Source: Candidatus Zixiibacteriota bacterium (lineage in GTDB: Bacteria; Zixibacteria; MSB-5A5; SM1-73). Taken from it: DNA of 6,009 nt. Numbering within the stretch: position 1 is the stretch's first letter; each line of letters opens with the position of its first letter. Positions 1 to 5,731 of this stretch are shown here, piece after piece. The stretch lies in contig JAOZNS010000163.1 of assembly GCA_029933635.1 (NCBI GenBank), positions 1 through 6,009 on the forward strand. Direction: 5' to 3'. A program made the position numbers and the translations under genes. The notes below the pieces were generated by a model, which was not told where the DNA came from, did no database searches, and saw only the letters and a list, made by a program, of their open reading frames with translations.

Positions 1-1017
1 AGAAGGGAGCGCGCTCACCTTACCCAACCGCCCAAAATATGGTTCGCGAATGACTCGCACCGGATAGCCCACAACCAGTCCGATATTTTCAAATTTCTCC
101 TTTTTCTCCTTTTTATGGATTTCTCCCTCAAATGGAATCACCACCTCTGGACGGATAACCCCTGCTCTGATCTGGGTGGCTCCGTTTATACAAGCCATCT
201 TCCCTTCTTTCGATTTCAAGAGTGAAAACGTCTTTTCCGCCATGTTGATCTGTCCAAATCCTTCAGTGACCACCAGCGTTATCCCCAGCTCCTCCGATCC
301 GGTGATGGCTACCCCTAAGTCGTATCCCAAAAAGTCCCTTAAGTCCTTATCGTCGAATCCTCCTGCCACGATCCCTTTAGCACCGAACTGGATGGCTTTT
401 TTTAAAGCATCGGCTGTGACCAAACTTCCCCCCACAATGACCTTATCCCGGCAATCTTTGTCGATTAACTTATCGGTCAATACTTCAGTATTATCCTTCA
501 CCGCCACCTTGATCTCCCCATGGGTCTCGCCACCGATGCCAAAGATACCTTGAATAAAGGATGCCCATGTGGAGACCGCCACCCCCTCTTTTTCGTAAAC
601 CTCCACCACCTCACCTTCCAGATAAGCCTTGATCTCAACCGGGATGGGATTACCTCGGATCAAGACCTGTCCGGTGATAGATGAAATGCTTTCCACGCTT
701 CCTTCGATCTTCGTCTTGCACTCTGAGGAAAATAGCCCAAAAAAGCTTTTGCTTTTAGCTATAACTTCGTCCTTCTTGACCTTTTCCCCCTCTTTCTTCA
801 GCATATGGTGCATTATGTCCTCAGGGGGTATGCCCAAGATATTTGCTACGTTGATCGGCTCAACGTTTCCCGGAAGGAGCGTGCGAGCCACCACCGTATC
901 TGGCTTCACCTTATCACCCACTTTAACCACAACCTCGCCTTTCAAAGGAAGTATTCTTTTCTTGGTCAAAAGAATCTCATCCGTCACCTTAAGTCCTGGC
1001 GTATATGCATGTCCCAT
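1..1017 (-). CDS. Conserved hypothetical protein with barrel-sandwich-like segments and a C-terminal KOW-like motif (3' end cut by window edge)
   Basis: 339 residues are visible and no stop is reached, so the C-terminus lies outside the window. The start ATG at 1017 follows AGGAGA (1030-1025) at a spacing of 7. The N-terminus (about residues 20-50) has the V-V-K-V-G-D-K-V pattern with a following V-V-A-R, typical of the barrel-sandwich (biotinyl/lipoyl-like) fold, but no lysine in a biotinylation MKM context. A second such segment (about 75-145) contains E-G-E-K-V-K-K-D-E-V-I-A and later EGEVVEVYEKEG. Residues 190-260 read as an alpha/beta domain (VIVGGSLVTADALKKA, GAKGIVAGGF). Residues 313-338 resemble a KOW motif (VRVIREPYFGRLGKVSALP), as in NusG-type proteins. 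There is no signal peptide or membrane segment, so it is probably cytosolic. It lies downstream of the MutL-type ATPase gene, separated only by the MNT/HEPN pair. I infer a partner role with that ATPase; the molecular function is not known to me. Confidence 0.85.
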   Translation of the reverse strand, partial: MGHAYTPGLKVTDEILLTKKRILPLKGEVVVKVGDKVKPDTVVARTLLPGNVEPINVANILGIPPEDIMHHMLKKEGEKVKKDEVIAKSKSFFGLFSSECKTKIEGSVESISSITGQVLIRGNPIPVEIKAYLEGEVVEVYEKEGVAVSTWASFIQGIFGIGGETHGEIKVAVKDNTEVLTDKLIDKDCRDKVIVGGSLVTADALKKAIQFGAKGIVAGGFDDKDLRDFLGYDLGVAITGSEELGITLVVTEGFGQINMAEKTFSLLKSKEGKMACINGATQIRAGVIRPEVVIPFEGEIHKKEKKEKFENIGLVVGYPVRVIREPYFGRLGKVSALPS

Positions 1018-1061
1018 TAGTCTTTCTCCTAATTTTTTTTACTGTCTTTTAAACTTCTCTT

Positions 1062-1446
1062 TCACCGTTTGAATAATCTTCTCTGCAATCCGATGGCCTC
1101 TTTTGCTTCATCTTGGTCGAAATATTCAGAAGGCACCAGTCCAAGTAACCCGTTAGGACAGCGTGAAATGATATAATATTTGTCCAGCTTTTTGCCTCTC
1201 TCCAAAACTTTAAAGCCTTTGTCATACTTGACGCATTTACGTAAGAGCTCCAGCTGCAAATGACCCAAGACTGCCCTTTCTCCTTGAAGATAACAGTATG
1301 CCTTCAGCGCCTTTTTACCTGCCTGTTGAGCCATGAAGCAGGTATTTGCACAAAGATCTCCTTTAAGGCTCCCATTTACTCACCTCTGAATCGTTCTTAG
1401 CCTGTTTGAGCCATCTTTGTCCCTCTACCCGATTATTGTCTCTCAT
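1062..1446 (-). pseudogene. HEPN-domain toxin of an MNT/HEPN pair, broken by a one-base frameshift
   Basis: The frame from ATG 1446 gives MRDNNRVEGQRWLKQAKNDS and on to a TAA at 1365-1363. The remaining protein lies in another frame, from AGC at 1370 to TGA at 1062. Dropping one G of the GGG run at 1371-1373 joins them as KWSLKGDLCANTCFMAQQAG and yields 127 residues, a normal length for HEPN proteins of the PF05168 type. Family hallmarks are the N-terminal W-L-x-Q-A, the FMAQQAGKKALKA helix, an R-x4-H element (R-AVLG-H) before L-x-L-E-L-L, and YYIISRCPNG near the C-terminus. HEPN toxins are usually RNases or inhibitors controlled by a neighbouring nucleotidyltransferase. Its start overlaps the end of the MNT gene by 14 bases, the usual coupled layout. 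Several positions depart from the pattern I recall for the family (E to K in QQAxEKALKA, S to L after GH, YPNGLP to CPNGLL), which favours decay over a read error. The piece after ATG 1334 (90 residues) has no well-placed ribosome site and is unlikely to be a separate gene. Confidence 0.85.
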
Positions 1447-1774
1447 AAATTACTTTTCCTTTCGAAACCACTGTGTCTAAGAAATCATTACCTTCCTCAA
1501 GCATTTTTTCAAATTCAGCCTCGGTGTAAATTAACGGTTCAACTGCAATCTCTCCATCACACAGGTCTAAAACTCTATCCATTCTTTTCAAGAATCTATC
1601 TTTAGTATTCTTGATAATGACCAGATCCAAATCACTGGCTTGATGGATATCTCCCCGGGCGAAGCAACCAAAAACGATTATCTTTTGGGGTCGATACCGG
1701 CGAATGAACCGATTTATGATCCTTTCTGCAGATATGCTCTTCAGCTTCAAGCTCATGTTTTCGGTCTTCTGCAT
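1433..1774 (-). CDS. MNT-domain nucleotidyltransferase, antitoxin of the MNT/HEPN pair
   Basis: A 113-residue protein of the minimal nucleotidyltransferase type (DNA polymerase beta superfamily, PF01909-like). The active-site motif is visible at residues 36-50: GCFARG, then SDLDL, with metal-binding D48 and D50. A third acidic position is probably E79 in AVEPLIYTEAEF. Most relatives have GS where this one has GC, so Cys37 replaces the usual Ser. In characterised MntA/HepT systems the nucleotidyltransferase neutralises the HEPN toxin by transferring AMP to it; that this protein does so is inference. The gene starts 45 bases after the MutL-type ATPase gene and its end overlaps the broken HEPN gene by 14 bases. 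The start is uncertain: ATG 1774 has only a weak purine stretch (GAAAGAAG) directly before it, and the in-frame ATG at 1756 is about equally weak. The frame is intact and the catalytic residues are kept although the toxin partner is broken. Confidence 0.88.
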   Translation of the reverse strand: MQKTENMSLKLKSISAERIINRFIRRYRPQKIIVFGCFARGDIHQASDLDLVIIKNTKDRFLKRMDRVLDLCDGEIAVEPLIYTEAEFEKMLEEGNDFLDTVVSKGKVIYERQ

Positions 1775-1819
1775 TCTTCTTTCAGATGTACCTCATATCC
1801 TTAAGATTCCGCAAGATGC

Positions 1820-3664
1820 TTACAATCTCTCCAAAGCCTCCTGGGGATAGATGTCCAAAGCCGACATCCATTCCTTTAGTTTTCTTATTCTAACCTTGTG
1901 ATCTGAGGGCAATTTGAATGGTCTTCCACGGCAATCGATTATTATTCCGGTCACTCCTCCATGAATGGTTGTCTCCACCTTGTCCCCTCTTCCTCCTCCT
2001 ACGTCAAAACCTCGATGAGGTTCCAGGATCGCTTGGCAGGTTAAAGGAGCACCTGTGGCTTGGTCCAATCCCAGAGGTATCCTTCTCATCTGACCATATT
2101 TTACGGAACCTTCCTCGGTTTTTCCGTCAGGCAGGATGAATTTATAATCCAAAATTTCCTTCTCCTCTTTGGACTCTCCCACCGGGGCGATGCAGGTTCC
2201 CAGATGAATCAAACAATCTTTGTCAAACACTTGGGTGGCAGCTTTGGGATGGACTGTAGAGAGAACTCCCAATTGAGGCATCATGAAAATGGAGTCAACC
2301 GCCAGACGGGTTATCCCTTCGGGCAGAAAGCCGTCTATCAGCATCAAAGCCGCTTGCTGTCTACGAGGGGCATGGGAGAGCACCCCGCCAGAGCCGATGA
2401 GCATGTTCAAACTCATCATGTTGACCAGAGTCTGACCTCCCAACTCCTGAGTGAAGGCATCTCCGATGGTCCTCTGTTGCTGGATTCCCTTCAACTCGGT
2501 GGCAAAGGATTTATGCTGAATGAACGCCAGCCTTAAAGCCTCTTTGGCGATCGCCTGTTCAAAGATCAACTCCTCCATAAGTTGAGGGATGGTGGTAGGT
2601 CGGATCATCTTATTTTTCACCCGGTTCCTCAAGTCTCTTTCATCCATATGGAAGGGGACCCACCGCATCACGTTTTCCAGCCCTGCCTCGGCAAAAACGT
2701 TGGACACGGAATAGCTCATTCCCAGATTGGCACTCACCGTGCGGTTAAAAACCCCTTGAAAAACGGAGAAGATATCAGTTGTGGCTCCCCCGATGTCCAC
2801 TCCCACAGCTTCAATTCCTTCCTGGTCGGCAATGGTTTTGATGATAAGCCCCACCGCTCCCGGCGTGGGCATGATAGGAGCGTCCGTCCAATTCATAAGT
2901 TTTTTGTAACCGGGCGCCTGAGCCATCACGTGTTCCATGAATAGGTCATGTATCTTTTCTCGAGCAGGAAGGAGATTTTCCCTCTCCAGCACCGGTCTTA
3001 GATTATCCACAATATCCAGCGCCACCTTATCTCCCAAAGTCTTCTGGACAGCTTTTCTGGCATCCACGTTACCTGCATAAATGACCGGCAGTTTATAGCC
3101 GATTCCCAGTCGAGGCTTGGGATCAGCGGCGGCTATCAGTTCAGCAATCTCCACCACATGGGTGGTGGTCCCTCCATCGATTCCCCCGGAGAGCAAAATC
3201 ATATCCGGCCTGAGATGCCTTATCCTCTGGATCTGCTCATGGGGAAGCCTTTTATCGTTGGAGGCGATCACATCCATCACAATGGCGCCAGCTCCTAAGG
3301 CGGCACGCTCAGCTGATTCTGCAGTCATGCTTCTGACCACCCCCGCCACCATCATCTGCAGACCGCCACCGGCTGAGGAGGTGGAGATATAGAGATCTGT
3401 GCCTACATTGTCTTTAGCTGGAGAGATGATCTTTCCGTGCTCATCCAATAATTTTCTTCCGGTCAATTCCTCCACCTCACCTACAGCATTCAAAACTCCC
3501 ATGGTCACATCCTCAAAGGGAGCCTCCACCGTGGTGGGCGCCTCGCCTCTCACGATCAACCGGTATTCATCCCCCTTCCGTTCAATTAGAATCGCTTTGG
3601 TGGTGGTGCTACCACAATCGGTAGCCAATATAACCTTGATGTCCTCTGGCTTCAAATCTTTCAT
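1820..3664 (-). CDS. MutL/GlmL-family ASKHA ATPase, probable B12-dependent mutase reactivase, long form
   Basis: 614 residues. Proteins of this family (PF13941, glutamate mutase L) accompany adenosylcobalamin-dependent mutases and aminomutases and are thought to reactivate them with ATP. ASKHA nucleotide-binding motifs occur in order: D-C-G-S-T-T-T-K at 16-23 (phosphate 1), SSAGGGL at 96-102, LSGGIDGGTTT at 158-168, VDIGGATTD at 289-297 (phosphate 2) and GSGGVLSHA at 424-432 (adenosine). After LPEGITRLAVDSIFMMPQLG (447-466) there is a further region of about 140 residues, including IHLGTCIAPVG (486-496) and a terminal GVTGIIIDCRGRPFKLP segment (570-585), beyond the roughly 460-residue length I recall for clostridial GlmL. 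The start ATG follows AAGGAG closely (3674-3669). The membrane-protein gene lies 25 bases upstream and the MNT gene 45 bases downstream, suggesting cotranscription. It has no relation to DNA mismatch-repair MutL. No mutase gene is visible, so the client is unknown. Confidence 0.93.
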   Translation of the reverse strand: MKDLKPEDIKVILATDCGSTTTKAILIERKGDEYRLIVRGEAPTTVEAPFEDVTMGVLNAVGEVEELTGRKLLDEHGKIISPAKDNVGTDLYISTSSAGGGLQMMVAGVVRSMTAESAERAALGAGAIVMDVIASNDKRLPHEQIQRIRHLRPDMILLSGGIDGGTTTHVVEIAELIAAADPKPRLGIGYKLPVIYAGNVDARKAVQKTLGDKVALDIVDNLRPVLERENLLPAREKIHDLFMEHVMAQAPGYKKLMNWTDAPIMPTPGAVGLIIKTIADQEGIEAVGVDIGGATTDIFSVFQGVFNRTVSANLGMSYSVSNVFAEAGLENVMRWVPFHMDERDLRNRVKNKMIRPTTIPQLMEELIFEQAIAKEALRLAFIQHKSFATELKGIQQQRTIGDAFTQELGGQTLVNMMSLNMLIGSGGVLSHAPRRQQAALMLIDGFLPEGITRLAVDSIFMMPQLGVLSTVHPKAATQVFDKDCLIHLGTCIAPVGESKEEKEILDYKFILPDGKTEEGSVKYGQMRRIPLGLDQATGAPLTCQAILEPHRGFDVGGGRGDKVETTIHGGVTGIIIDCRGRPFKLPSDHKVRIRKLKEWMSALDIYPQEALERL

Positions 3665-3689
3665 ATCACTCCTTTACTTCTATGAAACT

Positions 3690-4109
3690 CTACTTTTGCT
3701 GTAACTCTCTCCCTCTTCTAAAGAATTCTTCCTGTTGTTTTTTTTCTTCAGCGGTAAGCCCAAAATCAGAAGCTTTAAAGATTTCTCGATCACTTATGTC
3801 CATTGTCTTTAGCGCTGCCACAACATGTTCTCTAATTCCGCTCAAGTCAATTATTGTCCCACTGACGAAAGTTAAGAAACTATGCTTTAATGCATTCAAA
3901 TCACTATAAGGATTCGTTTGTCCCTCTAATTCTTTCTGCGTGGAGTAATAATGCAACCGTTTGACAGCGATGTCATTGAATAACCCCACCAAATCGTTTT
4001 TTATCGGCTTATAGAGAGTCTTTTTCTTTTGCCATTGGATAATGTTGATTACGAGAGATATTATAGCGAGGGCTAAAAAAATCAATTCCTTTATTGTAAA
4101 TTCAATCAT
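3690..4109 (-). CDS. Small single-pass membrane protein of unknown function
   Basis: 139 residues, family not recognised. A hydrophobic helix spans about residues 8-25 (ELIFLALAIISLVINIIQW) and is followed directly by QKKK, so by the positive-inside rule the short N-terminus should face out and the remaining 110 residues should be cytoplasmic. The cytoplasmic part is predicted helical and charged, ending in a glutamate, lysine and glutamine-rich stretch (EEKKQQEEFFRRGRELQQK), which could form a short coiled coil. The start ATG 4109 is supported by GAGGAA (4121-4116) at a spacing of 6. The gene ends 25 bases before the MutL-type ATPase start, so the two may share a transcript. Its sequence looks AT-richer than that of the ATPase gene, and the REP-like hairpin A lies in its upstream region. 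Confidence 0.75.
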   Translation of the reverse strand: MIEFTIKELIFLALAIISLVINIIQWQKKKTLYKPIKNDLVGLFNDIAVKRLHYYSTQKELEGQTNPYSDLNALKHSFLTFVSGTIIDLSGIREHVVAALKTMDISDREIFKASDFGLTAEEKKQQEEFFRRGRELQQK

Positions 4110-4153
4110 CTCGGGTTCCTCTTTTTGTCAATTCCATTCCTTCTTATTTTTTT

Positions 4154-4183
4154 GTCAAGCACCCTTCGGGATGCTTGACCTAC
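4154..4183 (-). repeat. REP-like palindrome, copy A (GTAG plus bulged hairpin)
   Basis: Read on the minus strand, GTAG (4183-4180) stands at the foot of a hairpin: GTCAAGCA pairs with TGCTTGAC, one T (position 4171) is bulged, CCC pairs with GGG, and the loop is GAA. The stem has 8 plus 3 perfect pairs. It lies between the real end of the broken lipoprotein gene (4212) and the membrane-protein start (4109). On the minus strand it is followed by a run of A, and on the plus strand the T run precedes it, so it is not an intrinsic terminator in either direction. A GTAG foot and a bulged stem are the features recognised by RAYT (TnpA-REP) transposases in known REP elements. The same layout recurs in copy B with compensatory stem changes. 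Confidence 0.8.
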
Positions 4184-4211
4184 AATTCAAAAGTGGCTCC
4201 ACAGAATATTC

Positions 4212-4838
4212 TTAGGGTAACTTATAAGCTAAACCCCGACAAGCGACATTCAGATGTTCTTCAAATCCTTTAATGTAATTTAATTCACCTGTAATTGATG
4301 ATCTTGCAACTCCTTGTGCTTCCCAAACCACGTCACCACTTTGTCCATCCCATATCTGGGCAAACAAACCGACTTCCCCTTCTTTCAAGGTAGTGAAGCC
4401 TGTCCAGAAGCTATATTAGGTTCCTTGCTGCTCGTAAAAGCGTTCAAGCCTTACATGCATTAAATAGCGTTTCCCAATTGCTTCACTTAAGCTCTTCACA
4501 CTCTCCTTGTTCAAGATTGCCGTCTGTGCGTAAGTGCGAATTAACTCTGCATATTTGTCCGCTAATTGTGCATCATTGATCTTGTTCAGACTTGTTTGAG
4601 CATCCAAGACATTTATATCTTTTCTTAAAGTTCTGATAGCGTTATAAAGTGAATCCCCAGCTGGTCGCCTATATCCTTCCATTCCTTCTCCCGCCGTGAT
4701 TGGCAGTAATGCCAAACCGTACGATACCAAACTTTGCCTTGTAAACTCTTCCTTTTTGTATTGTAGTTTAGACAGATTCTGAACGGAGGCCCCACAGCCA
4801 AAAATCAACAAGACCAGCAATATTAAATTCCTTCTCAT
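4212..4838 (-). pseudogene. Lipoprotein, possibly CsgG/LpoB-like fold, interrupted by an in-frame TAA
   Basis: ATG 4838 begins MRRNLILLVLLIFGCGAS, a short lipoprotein signal with lipobox I-F-G-C (Cys15). An open frame of 140 codons ends at TAA 4418-4416. The same frame then continues without a stop for 67 codons to TAA at 4214-4212, giving YSFWTGFTTLKEG, then VGLFAQIWDGQSGDVVWEAQ and finally CRGLAYKLP. That tail is plainly coding: the A-x-I-W-D-x-x-S-G-x-V-V-W-E-A pattern is common at the end of small outer-membrane lipoproteins related to CsgG, LpoB and PelC. The first part fits the same type (LALLPITAGEG, then a helical middle, then GKRYLMHVRLERF). The intact protein would be about 208 residues. 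The specific function is not recognised. The ribosome site is weak (AGGG about 5 bases before the start). Two inverted REP-like hairpins flank the gene. A read error at the TAA cannot be excluded, and a truncated 140-residue product is possible. Confidence 0.8.
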
Positions 4839-4883
4839 TTTACCCTGTCCCTTTTGTTTTTGTTCCTAATGACCAATAGCCTT

Positions 4884-4913
4884 GTAGGTGGAGCATGGCG
4901 AAGCCTACTCCAC
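4884..4913 (+). repeat. REP-like palindrome, copy B (GTAG plus bulged hairpin)
   Basis: Read on the plus strand, GTAG (4884-4887) is followed by a hairpin: GTGGAG (4888-4893) pairs with CTCCAC (4908-4913), then CAT opposes TA (one A-T pair, one C-A mismatch, one bulged T), then GGC pairs with GCC around a GAA loop (4900-4902). Aligned with copy A, the flank TTGTAGGT, the AGCAT block, the C-GAA-G apex and the ACA end are identical. Four stem pairs differ on both arms so that pairing is kept. It lies in the 172-base gap between the DJ-1/PfpI lipoprotein and the broken lipoprotein gene, in the opposite orientation to copy A. A run of seven T follows on the plus strand, but no plus-strand gene is present for it to terminate. 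Confidence 0.8.
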
Positions 4914-4974
4914 ATTTTTTTCTGTAAGCCGGAATGCAATCCCAGTGTCCTCTCAAAAAGAATATCATTGTTAA

Positions 4975-5001
4975 GGTCTTCGGAATTGCGTCCCGAAGTC
5001 C
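4975..5001 (-). other. Hairpin just after the DJ-1/PfpI lipoprotein stop (possible weak terminator)
   Basis: CTTCGG (4978-4983) and CCGAAG (4993-4998) form a perfect six-pair stem with a nine-base loop, extended past one T-T mismatch by GG/CC. On the minus strand it begins about 10 bases after the TGA at 5011. The following bases (ACCTTAACAATG) are not U-rich, and a T tract appears only about 20 bases later, so it is a poor intrinsic terminator. It could act as a 3' end stabiliser. No gene is visible in the 4839-5010 gap; it holds this hairpin and REP-like copy B. Confidence 0.4.
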
Positions 5002-5010
5002 AACTGACCA

Positions 5011-5640
5011 TCACTTCATCAATGCCTCCGCTATGGAGTTTCCAAACTCTCTGGCGGCTTTCGGACCACTGGCGGTGATGATGTTTCCATCCTTTTCCAC
5101 ATCCTTGCCCGTGCATTCTGCTCCTTTGTCCTTCAACTTCTGGATCTCGGACTGATACACGGTAGCCTTTTTGCCCGAAAGTATCCCTGCATTAGCCAAT
5201 GTGACCGGAGCGATGCATATAGCACCTACGATCTTATTCTGCTTTACTGCCTCATTCAGCATGGAGTGGATGGAGGAATCCTCCCAATATCTGCTCGCCC
5301 CGGTTCCCCCTACCAATATGATAGCATCCCAATCTTCGGGCTTTACCTCGCTTATCAGCATATCGGGCTTGACCTCGGCGCCTAACATCCCCTTGGCAGT
5401 TCCTAAAGAGACACACGCCACTTTAACCTCTGCTCCTCTTTCGGTCAAAATTCTCTTAGGCTGAAGGAGTTCCTCATCCCGAAAGTTCTCCGGTGCGATT
5501 ATCATCACCACCCTCTTTCCTCCCAGAGCCTTTTTTTCTTTTGTCACTTCCTCCTTGGGAACCGAAACCTGCTCCTTACACCCAGCAAGGGCTGTCCCTA
5601 AAAAGATCAAAACTCCAAGAACAAAAAGAACTTTTTTCAT
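5011..5640 (-). CDS. Exported DJ-1/PfpI-family lipoprotein
   Basis: 209 residues. MKKVLFVLGVLIFLGTALAG followed by Cys21 is a clear lipoprotein signal peptide (lipobox L-A-G-C), so the mature protein should be lipid-anchored in the cell envelope after a short charged linker (22-42). Residues 43-208 are a DJ-1/PfpI domain: the strand RVVMIIAPENF, the conserved acidic position in RDEEL (probably E57), WDAIILVGGTGASRYW (104-119), and the nucleophile elbow VGAICIAPVTLANAGIL with Cys142. The residue after the cysteine is Ile, not the His found in PfpI-type proteases, so a protease role is not supported. Related proteins act as deglycases or hydratases, chaperones or sensors; the substrate here cannot be read. 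The start ATG 5640 has an excellent site, AAGGAGG (5652-5646), at a spacing of 5. The gene stands 91 bases after the preceding gene and 172 before the next, so it may be its own unit. Confidence 0.93.
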   Translation of the reverse strand: MKKVLFVLGVLIFLGTALAGCKEQVSVPKEEVTKEKKALGGKRVVMIIAPENFRDEELLQPKRILTERGAEVKVACVSLGTAKGMLGAEVKPDMLISEVKPEDWDAIILVGGTGASRYWEDSSIHSMLNEAVKQNKIVGAICIAPVTLANAGILSGKKATVYQSEIQKLKDKGAECTGKDVEKDGNIITASGPKAAREFGNSIAEALMK

Positions 5641-5731
5641 CTTTTCCTCCTTGATGTTTCAGATATTTAAACCTTTTAAGAATTGGAACAAAAAAATAGC
5701 TTTCTTTAGTTGACCTTGTGATCGGTTTATC

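Noticed and set aside
629..1072. Plus-strand open frame of 147 codons, and others such as 176-553 and 2060-2536
   Set aside because: They lie opposite well-supported minus-strand genes, have low-complexity Ser/Leu/Pro-rich or irregular composition and show no family features; they are antisense shadows.
1363..1376. Programmed ribosomal frameshift in the HEPN gene
   Set aside because: There is no slippery heptamer, no stop codon directly at the shift site as in prfB, and no clear stimulatory structure; a mutation or read error is simpler.
1820..3664. DNA mismatch-repair MutL
   Set aside because: The protein has ASKHA phosphate and adenosine motifs and none of the GHKL ATPase motifs of mismatch-repair MutL; only the name is shared.
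4126..4131. Perfect TTGACA on the minus strand as a -35 box
   Set aside because: It lies directly upstream of the ribosome site of the membrane-protein gene, so the -10 box would fall at or inside the start codon region, where none is seen.
4154..4183. Copy A hairpin as a rho-independent terminator
   Set aside because: On the minus strand it is followed by A residues, and on the plus strand the T run precedes the stem, so neither direction has the required U tract.
4203..4212. Ten-base perfect palindrome AGAATATTCT as an operator
   Set aside because: It is AT-rich, short, single-copy and lies at the end of a gene, so there is no support for a regulatory role.
4416..4418. Alternative genetic code in which TAA is read as an amino acid
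   Set aside because: The MutL-type ATPase, the MNT gene and the lipoprotein tail itself all end naturally at TAA, and this reassignment is not known in bacteria.
4884..4921. Copy B hairpin plus T run as a plus-strand terminator
   Set aside because: No plus-strand gene is present, and the shared GTAG foot and covariation with copy A explain it better as a repeat.
4835..5116. Minus-strand open frame of 93 codons spanning the gap between the two lipoprotein genes
   Set aside because: It overlaps the DJ-1 gene end in another frame, runs through the REP-like hairpin and has no recognisable protein features.
5653..5731. Promoter for the DJ-1 gene (TTGTTC and AAATAT spaced by 17 on the minus strand)
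   Set aside because: Both hexamers match the consensus poorly and the region is AT-rich, so the match is not distinguishable from chance.
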